Shown: positions 20,182 to 29,751, numbered from the stretch's first letter. The stretch: DNA of 64,000 nucleotides from JACCSI01 sp035575715 (GCA_035575715.1 DATLXN010000033.1:1-64000); one strand, 5' to 3'. Made by a program: numbers and translations. Notes: generated by a model not told the origin, from the letters alone.

Positions 20182-20520
20182 ATGATTCGGAAAATCGCTC
20201 AAACAACTCTGGTTCTCAGCATCGTCATTGGCTCAGCTGCCTGCGCCAACACCGCTCGTGGCGTCGTTCAGGACACCAAGGACAATGCTGGCGCCGTTCG
20301 TGGCGGTATCGAAACGGTCGATGTCAAAACGGCGATCCTTGCCGACAAGACGATTGACGCCGGGGCGATCGACGTCGATACCAATCAGGACATGAAGACG
20401 GTGACGCTGCGTGGCTCGGTGAAGACCGAAGCGCAGAAGATGAAAGCGGAGCAGATCGCCCGTGACAACGCCAAGGGTTACAGGATCGACAACCGCCTGG
20501 CCGTCGTCCCGAACAACTAA
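20182..20520 (+). CDS. BON-domain lipoprotein
   Basis: A 112-residue periplasmic lipoprotein. The signal peptide ends in GSAAC with the lipid-modified Cys near residue 21. The BON domain covers roughly residues 45-112 (VKTAILADKTIDAGAIDVDT, then VTLRGSVKTEAQKMKAEQIA), as in OsmY-like envelope-stress proteins thought to bind phospholipid. The ATG at 20182 is chosen because AAAAGG lies about ten bases upstream; the frame is open for nine more codons. It stands alone between the DUF3014 and amidase genes. Confidence 0.88.
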   Translation: MIRKIAQTTLVLSIVIGSAACANTARGVVQDTKDNAGAVRGGIETVDVKTAILADKTIDAGAIDVDTNQDMKTVTLRGSVKTEAQKMKAEQIARDNAKGYRIDNRLAVVPNN

Positions 20521-20574
20521 GCATCCTTGACGCGGCGGTCAACTTGGTCAGACCATGGCACCCGAGGTGCCTGA

Positions 20575-22302
20575 GTGCGTGGACTACCGCCGCGTTTTTC
20601 TTTGCTGATTGTGACGGTGCTGACGGCTGCGTGCAGTCGTGAGGCCGCGTCGACCGCCAGCCTGCCCACCGAACGTCCTTCCGTAGTCGAGATGCCTATC
20701 GCTGACATGCGCAAGGCGATGGACGAAGGCCGGATCACGTCGCGACAGCTGGTCGAACAATACCTGACGCGCATCGCCCTCTACGAAGATCGCCTCAACG
20801 CCACCTTGCACGTCAACGCCAAGGCACTGGACGAAGCCGACCAACGCGATCGCGAACGCGCTTCGGGCAAGATTCGCGGGCCGCTGCACGGCATTCCGAT
20901 CGCGCTCAAAGACAACATTCACACCACCGATATGCCGACCACCGGGGGCGCGGTTGCCTTCGAGGGGCTGCTTCCGCCGTATGACGCGACGATTACCAGG
21001 AATCTGCGCGACGCCGGTGCGGTAATCATCGCCAAGACGAACATGACCGAGCTGGCGAACTGGGTCGCGGGCGGGCCAACCCCGATGCCCGGGAATTACA
21101 ACGGTCTCGGCGGTTACGGCCTCAACCCCTACGATCCGCGGCGTGATCCGCGCGAGCAGACCGGGGACGGGCGGCCGGTGCTCAACACCGGCGGCTCCAG
21201 TTCAGGGGTCGGGACCGCGGCGAATTTCTGGGCCGCCAACGTCGGCACCGAAACGTCCGGGTCGATCTTGAGTCCGGCGAATCAAAACATGCTCGTCGCG
21301 ATCAAACCGACGGTCGGCCGGATCAGCCGCTACGGTGTGATGCCGATCACTGCCGATCAGGATACGGCGGGACCGATGGCCAAGTTCGTCGCGGATGCTG
21401 CGCTCTTGATGGGTGCGCTCGAAGGCGGCGCGCCGGATCCGAACGATCCCGCGACCTCGCGCTGCACGCCGCCGGCCAACCGCGACTACGCACCGCATCT
21501 CAAGCTTGATGGCTTGAAGGGTGCCCGCATCGGTATTCCGCGTGCCTTCTTTTACGCGCCGACGACGCCACCGGGTGCCACCGAACCGCGCGGCGGGTTG
21601 AACCCTGAACAGATCAAGGTGATGAACGCCGCGATTGATGTCCTGAAGCAGCAAGGCGCGGTGATTGTCGATCCGGCTGACATTCCCAGCGTGGTCAGCC
21701 CCGACGCGAAAACAAACTTTGTGACGTGGAACACCTGTTCGGGCGTAGATAACGCGCGCGGCAAGGACACCGATTGTTCGATCGTCTTCAAGTACGGTAT
21801 GAAGCGCGACTTCAACGCGTGGCTGGCATCGCTCGGGGCCGCGGCGCCAGTCAAAACGTTGGCCGACTTGCGCGCCTACAACACCGCGCACGCCTCGCGT
21901 GGCGCCGTCAAATATGGTCAATCACAACTCGACATCTCCGACGAGATGGACCTGGCTCGCGACAAGGCGCGCTACGAACAGGACCGCGCACGCGACATCG
22001 CCCTGTCGGGACCGCAGGGCATCGACGCCGTGATCAAGGCGCACAACCTCGACGCCATTCTCTTCGGCGGCGCGAGTGGCGCGGCAATCGCGGCCAAGCC
22101 GGGCTACCCGACGGTGATCGTGCCGTTCGGGACCGTTGCGAATGCGCCAACGCCGGCGTTCCCGGCAGGTTTTGACGCCCGGCCGGCGCCGTTCGGCGTC
22201 AGCTTTGCCGGTCTGCCTTGCAGCGAACCCCGGCTGATTGAGCTCGCCTACTCATTCGAACAAGCCACGCGTCGTCGCGTGCCGCCGCCCTCGGCGCCGT
22301 GA
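20575..22302 (+). CDS. Amidase-signature lipoprotein (paralogue 1)
   Basis: A 575-residue amidase-signature enzyme that hydrolyses amide bonds with a Ser-cisSer-Lys triad. The lysine is in IALKDNIHT (near residue 120), the glycine/serine-rich loop in GGSSSGVGTAANFW (near 205), and the nucleophile Ser in GTETSGSILSP (near 228). A lipobox (TAAC) near residue 20 suggests membrane attachment. The GTG at 20575 starts the gene. It is closely related to the amidase at 23343, and its stop overlaps the start of the RluA gene (GTGA). The natural substrate is unknown. Confidence 0.9.
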   Translation: MRGLPPRFSLLIVTVLTAACSREAASTASLPTERPSVVEMPIADMRKAMDEGRITSRQLVEQYLTRIALYEDRLNATLHVNAKALDEADQRDRERASGKIRGPLHGIPIALKDNIHTTDMPTTGGAVAFEGLLPPYDATITRNLRDAGAVIIAKTNMTELANWVAGGPTPMPGNYNGLGGYGLNPYDPRRDPREQTGDGRPVLNTGGSSSGVGTAANFWAANVGTETSGSILSPANQNMLVAIKPTVGRISRYGVMPITADQDTAGPMAKFVADAALLMGALEGGAPDPNDPATSRCTPPANRDYAPHLKLDGLKGARIGIPRAFFYAPTTPPGATEPRGGLNPEQIKVMNAAIDVLKQQGAVIVDPADIPSVVSPDAKTNFVTWNTCSGVDNARGKDTDCSIVFKYGMKRDFNAWLASLGAAAPVKTLADLRAYNTAHASRGAVKYGQSQLDISDEMDLARDKARYEQDRARDIALSGPQGIDAVIKAHNLDAILFGGASGAAIAAKPGYPTVIVPFGTVANAPTPAFPAGFDARPAPFGVSFAGLPCSEPRLIELAYSFEQATRRRVPPPSAP

Positions 22303-23276
22303 GCGACCCGCAACGGCTCGATCGACGGTTGCGCGACCAGCAGCCGGAACTGTCGTGGGCGCGTATTCGCCAGGCGATCGAGCGTGGCCAGGTCGTCGTC
22401 GACGGCGCGATCGCGCGCGATCCAGGATCGATGATCGCGGCCGCCGCAGCCGTTGACTTCGACCCGTCGCGCCGGGCATTGCCGAATGCGCGGCTCGATC
22501 TGCCTCGCCTGTACGAGGACGACGAGATTCTTGTGATCGACAAGCCGGCTGGCTTGCTGACGATCGCGACCGATCCCGAGTTTCGCGCCATCGAAGACAC
22601 GGTCCTCCGCCGAATCCAGGCCTACGCGCGATTTCTGCACGGCCCGCGCAGTTATGCGGGTGTTTTACACCGGCTCGATCGCGGCACCTCCGGTGCGCTC
22701 GCTACCGCTCTGTCGCGCGAGGCGCACCACGCTGGGCGCGCGCTCTTTGCCGAGCATTCGTTCGATCGCTGGTATCTGGCCATTGTCCACGGCATGCCCG
22801 AACGGGAAAGCGGCACCATCGAGGGCAACATCTCGAATGAATACAGCGCGGGCCGACGGCGGATCGTGCGCTCCGAGGAGGAGGGGCGGCCAGCAGTAAC
22901 CCACTACACCGTACGAGAGACCTTTCCCGGGGCGGCACTCCTGGAGTTACGGCTCGAGACCGGGCGACAGCATCAAATTCGCCTGCACCTCGAACGCTTG
23001 GGGCATCCGATCATCGGCGAGCACATTTATGTGGGCGCAGGCGAAGCGGGTCGGGCCGGTGGGGCAGGTCGCGCGGGTCGGGCAGGAGGGGCGGGGGGTG
23101 GGGCGGGTCGGGCAGGCAGTCGCGCCCGTGTCGCGGAGTCACCGCGACCGCTCCTGCACGCCTGGCGGCTGGAATTTCCACATCCGCTGCGGCGAATCAC
23201 GGTGCACGCGGAGGCACCGGTCCCGCCCGATTTTCTCAAAGCGCTCCGGCGCTTGCAGAGCACGCCGCGCCGCTGA
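22299..23276 (+). CDS. RluA family pseudouridine synthase with Gly/Ala/Arg insert
   Basis: Isomerises uridine to pseudouridine in structured RNA. An S4-like RNA-binding segment lies at about residues 12-45 and the catalytic motif HRLDRGTSG (catalytic Asp) near 126. LETGRQHQIRLH near 225 and HPIIGEHIY near 236 are the conserved C-terminal motifs. Between the latter and LLHAWRLEFPHP, where the family has only a few residues, there is a 30-residue Gly/Ala/Arg low-complexity insert encoded by a 9-base repeat (near 23035-23125). The gene is coupled to amidase 1 by a GTGA overlap. The exact RNA target cannot be told. Confidence 0.9.
   Translation: MSDPQRLDRRLRDQQPELSWARIRQAIERGQVVVDGAIARDPGSMIAAAAAVDFDPSRRALPNARLDLPRLYEDDEILVIDKPAGLLTIATDPEFRAIEDTVLRRIQAYARFLHGPRSYAGVLHRLDRGTSGALATALSREAHHAGRALFAEHSFDRWYLAIVHGMPERESGTIEGNISNEYSAGRRRIVRSEEEGRPAVTHYTVRETFPGAALLELRLETGRQHQIRLHLERLGHPIIGEHIYVGAGEAGRAGGAGRAGRAGGAGGGAGRAGSRARVAESPRPLLHAWRLEFPHPLRRITVHAEAPVPPDFLKALRRLQSTPRR
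23035..23125 (+). repeat. Nine-base tandem repeat inside the RluA gene
   Basis: Degenerate units of the type GGTCGGGCA and GGTCGCGCG repeat with a period of nine bases, keeping the reading frame and encoding alternating GRAGGA-type tripeptides. It lies between conserved motifs, so it is an in-frame expansion rather than an error. Confidence 0.8.
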
Positions 23277-23342
23277 ACTGACAACCCGTGCTACAGTCCG
23301 CCCCCTCTGTTGCAATGCATTGCACAACAGTGAGGGTTCCCG

Positions 23343-25058
23343 ATGAAAAAGTGGTTTGCCGTTCTCGCACTACCGATCGCCGCCAGCGTGATCACGCTCG
23401 GGGCACAAGACCCGCAGCAAGATATCCCCAATACGAACTTCCGGCACAGCTTCAACATCGTTGAAGCGACGATCCCGGAAATGCAGGCCGCGCTCGAGTC
23501 CGGGCGCGTGACGTCACGCGAGCTGGTGCTGCTCTACATGACGCGCATTGCGCAGTACGAAGATCTGCTCAACGCGACGGCGTATGTCAGCCGCACGGCG
23601 CTCGACGAAGCGGAGGAACTCGATCGTGAGCGGGCCAACGGGCGCATCCGAGGGCCGCTGCACGGGATTCCGATTGCACTCAAGGACATCATCAACACCA
23701 CCAACATGCCGACCACCGGAGGCGCGGTCGCGCTCGAGGGGTTCGTGCCGCCGTATGAGGCGACGCTGGTGACCAATCTCAAACGCGCCGGCGCCGTGAT
23801 CATTGCCAAGACGGTCTTGACCGAGCTGGCTAACTGGGTGACCACGGGCATGCCGGCCAATTACAGCGGGCTGCTCGGCTACGGGATGAATCCGTATGAC
23901 CCGCGACGCGATCCGCGTGACGGCACCAATGACGGCCGCCCGGTAATGGCGACCGGTGGATCGAGTTCCGGCATCGGCACCACCGCCAATTTTTGGGCTG
24001 GAAGCGTCGGCACCGAAACGTCAGGGTCGATTCTCAGCCCGTCGAACCAGAACATGCTGGTCGGCATCAAGCCGACCGTCGGTTTGATCAGCCGCTGGGG
24101 CATCATCCCGATCACGGCCGACCAAGACACCGCCGGTCCGATGACCCGCACTGTCACCGACGCGGCGATTCTTTTGGGTGGGATGGTCGGCCAGGACTCG
24201 AACGACGCCGCGACCAATCGCTGCGTGCCGCCGGCTGGCAACGATTACACCCGCCACCTGTTGCGCGCCGGCCTTCGTGGCGCGCGCATTGGCATTCCAC
24301 GCGCCAACTACTACCGTCCGACGACGCGTCCTGACAGCGGCGCAACGGTTGGCGGTCTTGGCGCGCCGCAACTGGCGTTGATGGAAGAGGCCATCCAGAT
24401 CCTTCGCGCTGAAGGCGCGACCATCGTCGACCCGGCAGACATCCCGAGCATCGTCGACGGCACCCCTGCCAACAACTTCCTGACGTTTGGCGTGTGCTCC
24501 GGTCTGGCCAATCGCAAAGGCTCCGACAGCGCCTGCTCGGTCGTCCTGAAGTACGGCATGAAGCGTGACTTCAACCTGTGGGCATCGTCGCTCGGACCTG
24601 GCGCCCCTATCCGCAATCTGACCGAGTTGCGGGAGTACAACCTCGCGAACCGGCCGCGCAACACGATTAAGTACGAGCAGCAGAACCTCGACATCTCCGA
24701 TGAGATGGATCTAGCCGGCGACCGCGCCCGATGGCAGGCCGACCGCAACAAGGACATCTTCCTTGCCGCCACGCACGGCATCGACGAGGTGATGGCGCGC
24801 AACAATCTCGACGCGTTGTTGTTCCCCGGCAGCAGCAGCGCCGGCATCGCCGCCAAAGCCGGACACCCGACGGTGATCGTGCCGCTTGGATTTATCCCGA
24901 ACCCGGCAGCCAATCTGCCGGCGGGATTCAACCCAAAAAACCAGCCGTACGGCATCAGCTTCACGGGCACGGCATGCACGGAAGGGCGCTTAATCGAGCT
25001 CGCCTACGCATTCGAGCAAGCGACGAAGCGTCGGGTTGCACCAGCGAGCGCGCCGTAA
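23343..25058 (+). CDS. Exported amidase-signature enzyme (paralogue 2)
   Basis: A 571-residue amidase closely related to the lipoprotein at 20575 along its whole length. The triad is visible: Lys in IALKDIINT, GGSSSGIGTTANFW, and Ser in GTETSGSILSPSN. Instead of a lipobox it has a plain signal peptide (KKWFAVLALPIAASVITLGA), so it is probably free in the periplasm. A TGAGGG stretch lies upstream of the ATG. The pair flanks the RluA gene, which suggests a duplication. The heptamer-repeat tract begins two bases after its stop. The substrate is unknown. Confidence 0.9.
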   Translation: MKKWFAVLALPIAASVITLGAQDPQQDIPNTNFRHSFNIVEATIPEMQAALESGRVTSRELVLLYMTRIAQYEDLLNATAYVSRTALDEAEELDRERANGRIRGPLHGIPIALKDIINTTNMPTTGGAVALEGFVPPYEATLVTNLKRAGAVIIAKTVLTELANWVTTGMPANYSGLLGYGMNPYDPRRDPRDGTNDGRPVMATGGSSSGIGTTANFWAGSVGTETSGSILSPSNQNMLVGIKPTVGLISRWGIIPITADQDTAGPMTRTVTDAAILLGGMVGQDSNDAATNRCVPPAGNDYTRHLLRAGLRGARIGIPRANYYRPTTRPDSGATVGGLGAPQLALMEEAIQILRAEGATIVDPADIPSIVDGTPANNFLTFGVCSGLANRKGSDSACSVVLKYGMKRDFNLWASSLGPGAPIRNLTELREYNLANRPRNTIKYEQQNLDISDEMDLAGDRARWQADRNKDIFLAATHGIDEVMARNNLDALLFPGSSSAGIAAKAGHPTVIVPLGFIPNPAANLPAGFNPKNQPYGISFTGTACTEGRLIELAYAFEQATKRRVAPASAP

Positions 25059-25060
25059 GG

Positions 25061-25184
25061 TAAGTGCTGAGTGCTGAGTGATAAGTGCGGAGTGCGGAGT
25101 GCGAGGTGCGAGGTGCGCTCGGCACTTGGCACTTGGCACTCCGCACTTGGCACTTGGCACTTGGCACTTGGCACTTAGCACTTT
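25061..25184. repeat. Heptamer array forming a large palindrome
   Basis: Eight consecutive 7-base units (TAAGTGC, TGAGTGC, TGAGTGA, TAAGTGC, GGAGTGC twice, GAGGTGC twice; 25061-25116) are followed by GCTCG and then nine units of the reverse-complement type (GCACTTG, GCACTCC, GCACTTA, GCACTTT; 25122-25184). The two halves can fold into a hairpin of more than 50 base pairs with scattered mismatches. It fills the gap between the second amidase and lutA. Confidence 0.95.
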
Positions 25185-25201
25185 GAAGTATCGTGTGACC
25201 C

Positions 25202-25969
25202 GTGGCGACGGTCCAGCTGTTCCATACCTGCCTGATCAACGAATTCGCGCCACAGGCCGGGATGTCGGTCGTGCGAGTGCTCGAGCGGCTGGGGTACACC
25301 GTTGAAGTCCCGGACGCGCAGACGTGTTGCGGGCAACCGGCATTCAATGCGGGCTTTCAAGACGAGGCGCGCACGGCGGCGCGTCATACCATCGCCGTAC
25401 TCGAAGCGACCGACGGTCCGATCGTGCTTCCCTCAGGCTCGTGCGGCGACATGGTGATTCACCAATACCTGGCGCTGTTCCATGACGACCTTCACTGGCG
25501 TGAGCGCGCCGCGGCCGTGGCCGCGCGCTGCGAGGAGTTTTCGTCGTTTGTCGCGCGTCATCACGCCGTGGCTGCGACGGCACCAATCGACGCAACGGTC
25601 GCCTACCATCCCTCGTGTCACCTGCTGCGCGGTCTCGGTATCGATGCCGAGCCGAAGCGCTTGATCGCCCAGGTCCCTGGCGTGACGCGCGTGCCGCTGG
25701 CTGCCGAAGACGAGTGCTGCGGCTTCGGCGGATTATTCGCAATCAAACACGCTGACATCTCGACCCGCATGCTCGAACGCAAGATCGCGCAGGTGATCGC
25801 CTCCGGCGCACAGCGGCTGGTGTCGTGCGACATGGGCTGCCTCCTGCACCTCGCCGGCGGCCTGCACCGGCGCGGCATCGACATCACGGTTCAGCATCTC
25901 GCCGAGTTGCTCGACCGTGGGGACGGAGGTCGTGGGGACGGAGGTCGTGGGGGCCTGGCCTCACTGTGA
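25202..25969 (+). CDS. lutA: L-lactate utilisation protein LutA (Fe-S oxidoreductase)
   Basis: Subunit of the LutABC complex that oxidises L-lactate to pyruvate. It has the two CCG domains: QTCCGQPAFNAG near residue 40 and DECCGFGGLFAI near 180, with a further Cys pair in ATVAYHPSCHLLRG near 140. These cysteines bind iron-sulphur clusters in the family. It is 255 residues; the last 15 are Gly/Asp/Arg-rich because of a duplicated 15-base unit just before the stop. The start is GTG 25202. lutB follows after 13 bases. Confidence 0.93.
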   Translation: MATVQLFHTCLINEFAPQAGMSVVRVLERLGYTVEVPDAQTCCGQPAFNAGFQDEARTAARHTIAVLEATDGPIVLPSGSCGDMVIHQYLALFHDDLHWRERAAAVAARCEEFSSFVARHHAVAATAPIDATVAYHPSCHLLRGLGIDAEPKRLIAQVPGVTRVPLAAEDECCGFGGLFAIKHADISTRMLERKIAQVIASGAQRLVSCDMGCLLHLAGGLHRRGIDITVQHLAELLDRGDGGRGDGGRGGLASL

Positions 25970-25982
25970 GAATTTTTTACAA

Positions 25983-27383
25983 GTGAGTACGCAAACCTTT
26001 CCACTGCGCGTGGCCAAGGCGCTGGATGACCCGGCGCTACAAACCGCGTTACGGACAATGAGCGGGCATCTGCGGACGCGACGCGCCGCTGCGTTCGAGT
26101 CGCTGCCGGATGCCGACACGATCCGCGACCATGCCCGCCACGCCAAGCTGGACACGCTTCGCGACCTGGCATCGAACCTGGAAACATTCGAAGCGCGGGT
26201 GATCGCCAACGGCGGCGTCGTGCATTGGGCCGAAACCGCTGCCGATGCCAACCAGATCGTCGTTGACATCGCCCGGCACCACGCGGTGCAGCGTGTGGCC
26301 AAAGGCAAGTCGATGGTTTCGGAGGAGACGCACCTCAACGACGCACTGGCGGCCGCCGGCTTGTCGGTTGTCGAGACCGATCTCGGTGAATACATCGTCC
26401 AGCTCGCCGGGGATCGCCCGTCGCATATCGTCGCGCCGATCATCCACCTGTCCCGTGCCGAGGTCGGCCGGGTGATGCACCAGCACCTGCACACGCCGCT
26501 GACCGACGACCCGGTGACGCTCGGCGGCTACGCGCGCGAGCGATTGCGGCACGTGTTTCTCGAAGCAGACATGGGTCTTACTGGCGCGAACTTTGGCGTG
26601 GTCGAAACCGGCACCATCTGTCTGGTCACTAACGAAGGCAACGGGCGCATGGTCAGCGGCTTGCCGCGCGTCCACGTCGTGCTCATGGGGATCGAGAAAC
26701 TGATCCCAACGCTCGCCGACCTCGATCGCTTCCTGAAGGTGTTGCCGCGATCGGCGACCGGCCAGAAACTCACCGCCTATACCACGCTGATCCACGGGCC
26801 GCGGCGGCCCGACGACGATTGTGGGCCGCAGGCGCTGCATGTGGTGTTGATCGACAACGGCCGAACCCGGTTGATGGCCAGCGAAAGTGCGGAGATTCTC
26901 GGCTGCATCCGCTGCGGAGCGTGCATGAACGTGTGCCCGGTCTACACCAGTATCGGTGGTCATGCCTACGGCGACACCTATCCGGGCCCGGTCGGCGCGG
27001 TGGTCACCCCGGGACTGCGCGGGTTGCACGAGTGGGCTGACCTGCCCAGTGCCAGTTCGCTGTGCGGCGCGTGCCGCGACGTGTGCCCGGTCCGTCTCGA
27101 TATTCCGCGCATGTTGCTCGCCTTACGGGCTCAGGCCGCGCCGTGGCAGGCGCCAGCGTGGCTGAATGCCGCGATGCGCGCATTCGCGGCCGTCGTCACA
27201 CGACCAGCGGCATATCGATTGGCGAACCGCGTGATGCGATTGGCGTTACGTCGCCGTGCGCGCGAGGGGTGGGTCACGCACGTGCCGGGACCGGCGGCAG
27301 CGTGGACGACAAGTCGCGACCTGCCGGCACCCGCGGCGAAAACGTTTCAGGAACTGTGGCGCGAGCGGTCGTCGACATCATGA
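25983..27383 (+). CDS. lutB: L-lactate utilisation protein LutB
   Basis: A 466-residue Fe-S flavoprotein-associated subunit of lactate oxidation. The N-terminal two thirds are a DUF162/LUD domain (ANFGVVETGTICLVTNEGNG near residue 200). The ferredoxin-like clusters CIRCGACMNVCP (near 310) and CGACRDVCPV (near 362) follow. The GTG at 25983 is preferred because it gives VSTQTFPLRVAKALDDP; the frame is open further upstream but overlaps lutA. Its stop overlaps the lutC start (ATGA). Confidence 0.93.
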   Translation: MSTQTFPLRVAKALDDPALQTALRTMSGHLRTRRAAAFESLPDADTIRDHARHAKLDTLRDLASNLETFEARVIANGGVVHWAETAADANQIVVDIARHHAVQRVAKGKSMVSEETHLNDALAAAGLSVVETDLGEYIVQLAGDRPSHIVAPIIHLSRAEVGRVMHQHLHTPLTDDPVTLGGYARERLRHVFLEADMGLTGANFGVVETGTICLVTNEGNGRMVSGLPRVHVVLMGIEKLIPTLADLDRFLKVLPRSATGQKLTAYTTLIHGPRRPDDDCGPQALHVVLIDNGRTRLMASESAEILGCIRCGACMNVCPVYTSIGGHAYGDTYPGPVGAVVTPGLRGLHEWADLPSASSLCGACRDVCPVRLDIPRMLLALRAQAAPWQAPAWLNAAMRAFAAVVTRPAAYRLANRVMRLALRRRAREGWVTHVPGPAAAWTTSRDLPAPAAKTFQELWRERSSTS

Positions 27384-28009
27384 CGATCTCGGCGCGGCAC
27401 AATATTTTGATGCGGCTGCGCACGGCTGGTGCGCCAAGGCATCTGCCACCGAGCGGGCAGGCCCCCGCCTCGATCGTCGAACCCGCCCAGTCGCTCGAGA
27501 CGTGCCGCGATCGATTTGTCGCCGAGGCCACAGCGCTCGGTGTCGAATGCGTGGTCGCACGATCGGCCGCTGAGGTGCGCGCGCGTGTCGCGGGCCTCCT
27601 CCGGGACGCCACCGTGTTGAGTTGGGACGCGGCGGAGTTGCCATACGAGATCGGCGGCACGCTGACGCACGCCACGTGGGGACACTCACCCCGTGCCGAG
27701 CAGGCCGCGGCCGACGTGGGGTTGACCGGCTGCGATGCCGCGATTGCTGAAACCGGCTCGCTGGCAATGATCTCGGCACCGGGCCGTTCGCGAATCGTGT
27801 CGCTGCTCCCGCCGATCCACGTCGCGATCGTCAGATCGGAGGACCTGATGTTCAGTATGGGCGAGTTTTTCGCGCGCCGCCAGGACCGTCTGGCCACGGC
27901 GGCGTCATGCACCGTGATCAGCGGGCCCAGTCGGACGGCAGACATTGAACTCACCTTGACACTCGGCATTCACGGTCCGGGACGCATCGCGGTTATTGTG
28001 GGCCCATGA
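27380..28009 (+). CDS. lutC: L-lactate utilisation protein LutC
   Basis: A 209-residue LUD-domain protein, third member of the LutABC complex. The signature GCDAAIAETGSLAM and SLLPPIHVAIVRSEDL segments (near residues 115-160) match LutC. The ATG at 27380 overlaps the lutB stop (ATGA), and the stop overlaps the transporter start at 28006 (ATGA). Longer versions of this frame upstream are antisense or out-of-frame readings of lutB. Confidence 0.9.
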   Translation: MTISARHNILMRLRTAGAPRHLPPSGQAPASIVEPAQSLETCRDRFVAEATALGVECVVARSAAEVRARVAGLLRDATVLSWDAAELPYEIGGTLTHATWGHSPRAEQAAADVGLTGCDAAIAETGSLAMISAPGRSRIVSLLPPIHVAIVRSEDLMFSMGEFFARRQDRLATAASCTVISGPSRTADIELTLTLGIHGPGRIAVIVGP

Positions 28010-29751
28010 CCAGCACCTTTCTGGCGTTGGCGCCGATTGACTGGGCAATCGTCGCGATCTATTTCGCGTTCGTCCTGGGCATTGGCGTTTACCTGCGTCG
28101 CCGCACCACGACCTGTGAAGACTTCTTTCATGCCGGCCGCTGCTTGCCGGCGTGGGTGTGCGGCCTGGCGTTTCTCTCCGCCAACCTCGGCGCGCAGGAA
28201 GTCATCGGGATGGCGGCGTCGGGGGCCAAATACGGAATGGCGACCGCGCATTTCTACTGGGTTGGTGCGATCCCGGCGATGGTCTTCCTGGCGTTGTTCA
28301 TGATGCCGTTCTATTACGGGTCGCGCGCGCGGTCAGTGCCCGAATACCTGCGCCTGCGTTTCGATGAAAAGACCCGCGCCTTCAACGCTTTGTCGTTTGC
28401 CGCGATGACCGTCTTCTCATCGGGCATCTCGATGTATGCGATGGCCCGACTGATCCAGGCCATTCACCTGCTCGATGGACCCTTTGCGACGCTCGGTCTG
28501 GATCCGTCGTGGATTTTTCACACGTCGATTGGTCTGTCGGCGGGCATCGTGCTCGTCTACATCGTGCTCGGCGGACTGACCAGCGCGATCTACAACGAGG
28601 TCATCCAGTTTTTCCTGATCGTCGCCGGGTTCCTGCCATTAGTGTGGCTGGCCTTGAGGGATATCGGCGGCATGGACGGGCTCCGCAACGCTCTCCCCGC
28701 TGAATACCTGCATACCTGGGCCGGCACCGCCCGTCCGGAAACCAACCTGCTTGGCGTCGAATGGTTCGGCATCGCGATGGGATTAGGCTTCGTGCTGTCG
28801 TTCGGCTACTGGTGCACCGACTTTCTCGTCGTCCAACGCGCAATGGCCGCCGATTCGATGTCCGCCGCCCGCCGCACGCCGCTGATTGCCGCTTTTCCGA
28901 AGATGCTCTTTCCGTTTCTGGTGATCCTGCCGGGAGTGATCGCGGTCGCGACACCGGGCATGATCCCGGCGAAGGTCGACCCGCAGACCGGGCTGGCGTT
29001 GCTCGACGTCGCCGGCCGCGCACAACTCGATTACGACATGACCATCCCGGCGATGTTGATGCACTACTTCCCTTCGGGAATGCTCGGTCTGGGATTGACC
29101 GCGCTGCTTGCCAGTTTCATGTCGGGAATGGCTGGTAACGTGACCGCGTTCAACACGGTCTGGACCTACGACATTTATCAAACCTACTTCCGCCGCAACG
29201 CGAGTGATGCGCATTACCTGGCAGTGGGTCGCCTCGCGACGGTCGCCGGCATCGCGCTGTCGGTGGCGACGGCCTACCTCACGACTCGCTTCAACAACAT
29301 CATGGACATGTTGCAGCTGGTCTTCGCCTTCGTGAACGCGCCGTTGTTTGCGACCTTCCTCCTCGGTATGTTCTGGACGCGCTCGACCGGCCACGGCGCA
29401 TTCGCCGGCCTACTGTCCGGCACGATGGCCGCTGGGCTGCATCACGGGCTATCGCTGCCGGTCGGTGCAGGGGTCGGCGTCAAAGGCGGCTGGCTTGGCG
29501 TGCTGACGATTTACCCGAGTGAGATGGCGCAGAACTTCTGGACCGCGATCTACGCATGGACCGCGTGTTTCGCGATCACCATCATCGTCAGCCTCGTGAC
29601 GCGGGCGCCGGACGAATCGCGGCTGGTTGGCTTGGTCTACTCACTGACACCACGCCCGGTCGACGACAGCCGCGTCTGGTATCAGCGACCGACCGTTCTG
29701 GCGACGGGAGTACTGGCGATGACGCTGGTCCTCAACGTGTGGTTCTGGTGA
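28006..29751 (+). CDS. Sodium:solute symporter (SSS family)
   Basis: A 581-residue membrane protein with about 13 TM helices. The first helix is residues 12-30, and the sodium-binding-type segment FLSANLGAQEVIGMAASGAK (near 60-80) and the later LLASFMSGMAGNVTAFNTVW block (about 365-384) are typical of the SSS/SLC5 family. It is translationally coupled to lutC, so uptake of lactate or another monocarboxylate is a reasonable guess, but SSS sequences do not reveal substrate and sugar symporters look similar. Confidence 0.85.
   Translation: MTSTFLALAPIDWAIVAIYFAFVLGIGVYLRRRTTTCEDFFHAGRCLPAWVCGLAFLSANLGAQEVIGMAASGAKYGMATAHFYWVGAIPAMVFLALFMMPFYYGSRARSVPEYLRLRFDEKTRAFNALSFAAMTVFSSGISMYAMARLIQAIHLLDGPFATLGLDPSWIFHTSIGLSAGIVLVYIVLGGLTSAIYNEVIQFFLIVAGFLPLVWLALRDIGGMDGLRNALPAEYLHTWAGTARPETNLLGVEWFGIAMGLGFVLSFGYWCTDFLVVQRAMAADSMSAARRTPLIAAFPKMLFPFLVILPGVIAVATPGMIPAKVDPQTGLALLDVAGRAQLDYDMTIPAMLMHYFPSGMLGLGLTALLASFMSGMAGNVTAFNTVWTYDIYQTYFRRNASDAHYLAVGRLATVAGIALSVATAYLTTRFNNIMDMLQLVFAFVNAPLFATFLLGMFWTRSTGHGAFAGLLSGTMAAGLHHGLSLPVGAGVGVKGGWLGVLTIYPSEMAQNFWTAIYAWTACFAITIIVSLVTRAPDESRLVGLVYSLTPRPVDDSRVWYQRPTVLATGVLAMTLVLNVWFW

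Noticed and set aside
25061..25184. CRISPR array
   Set aside because: The period is seven bases, there are no spacers and no cas genes are in the window.
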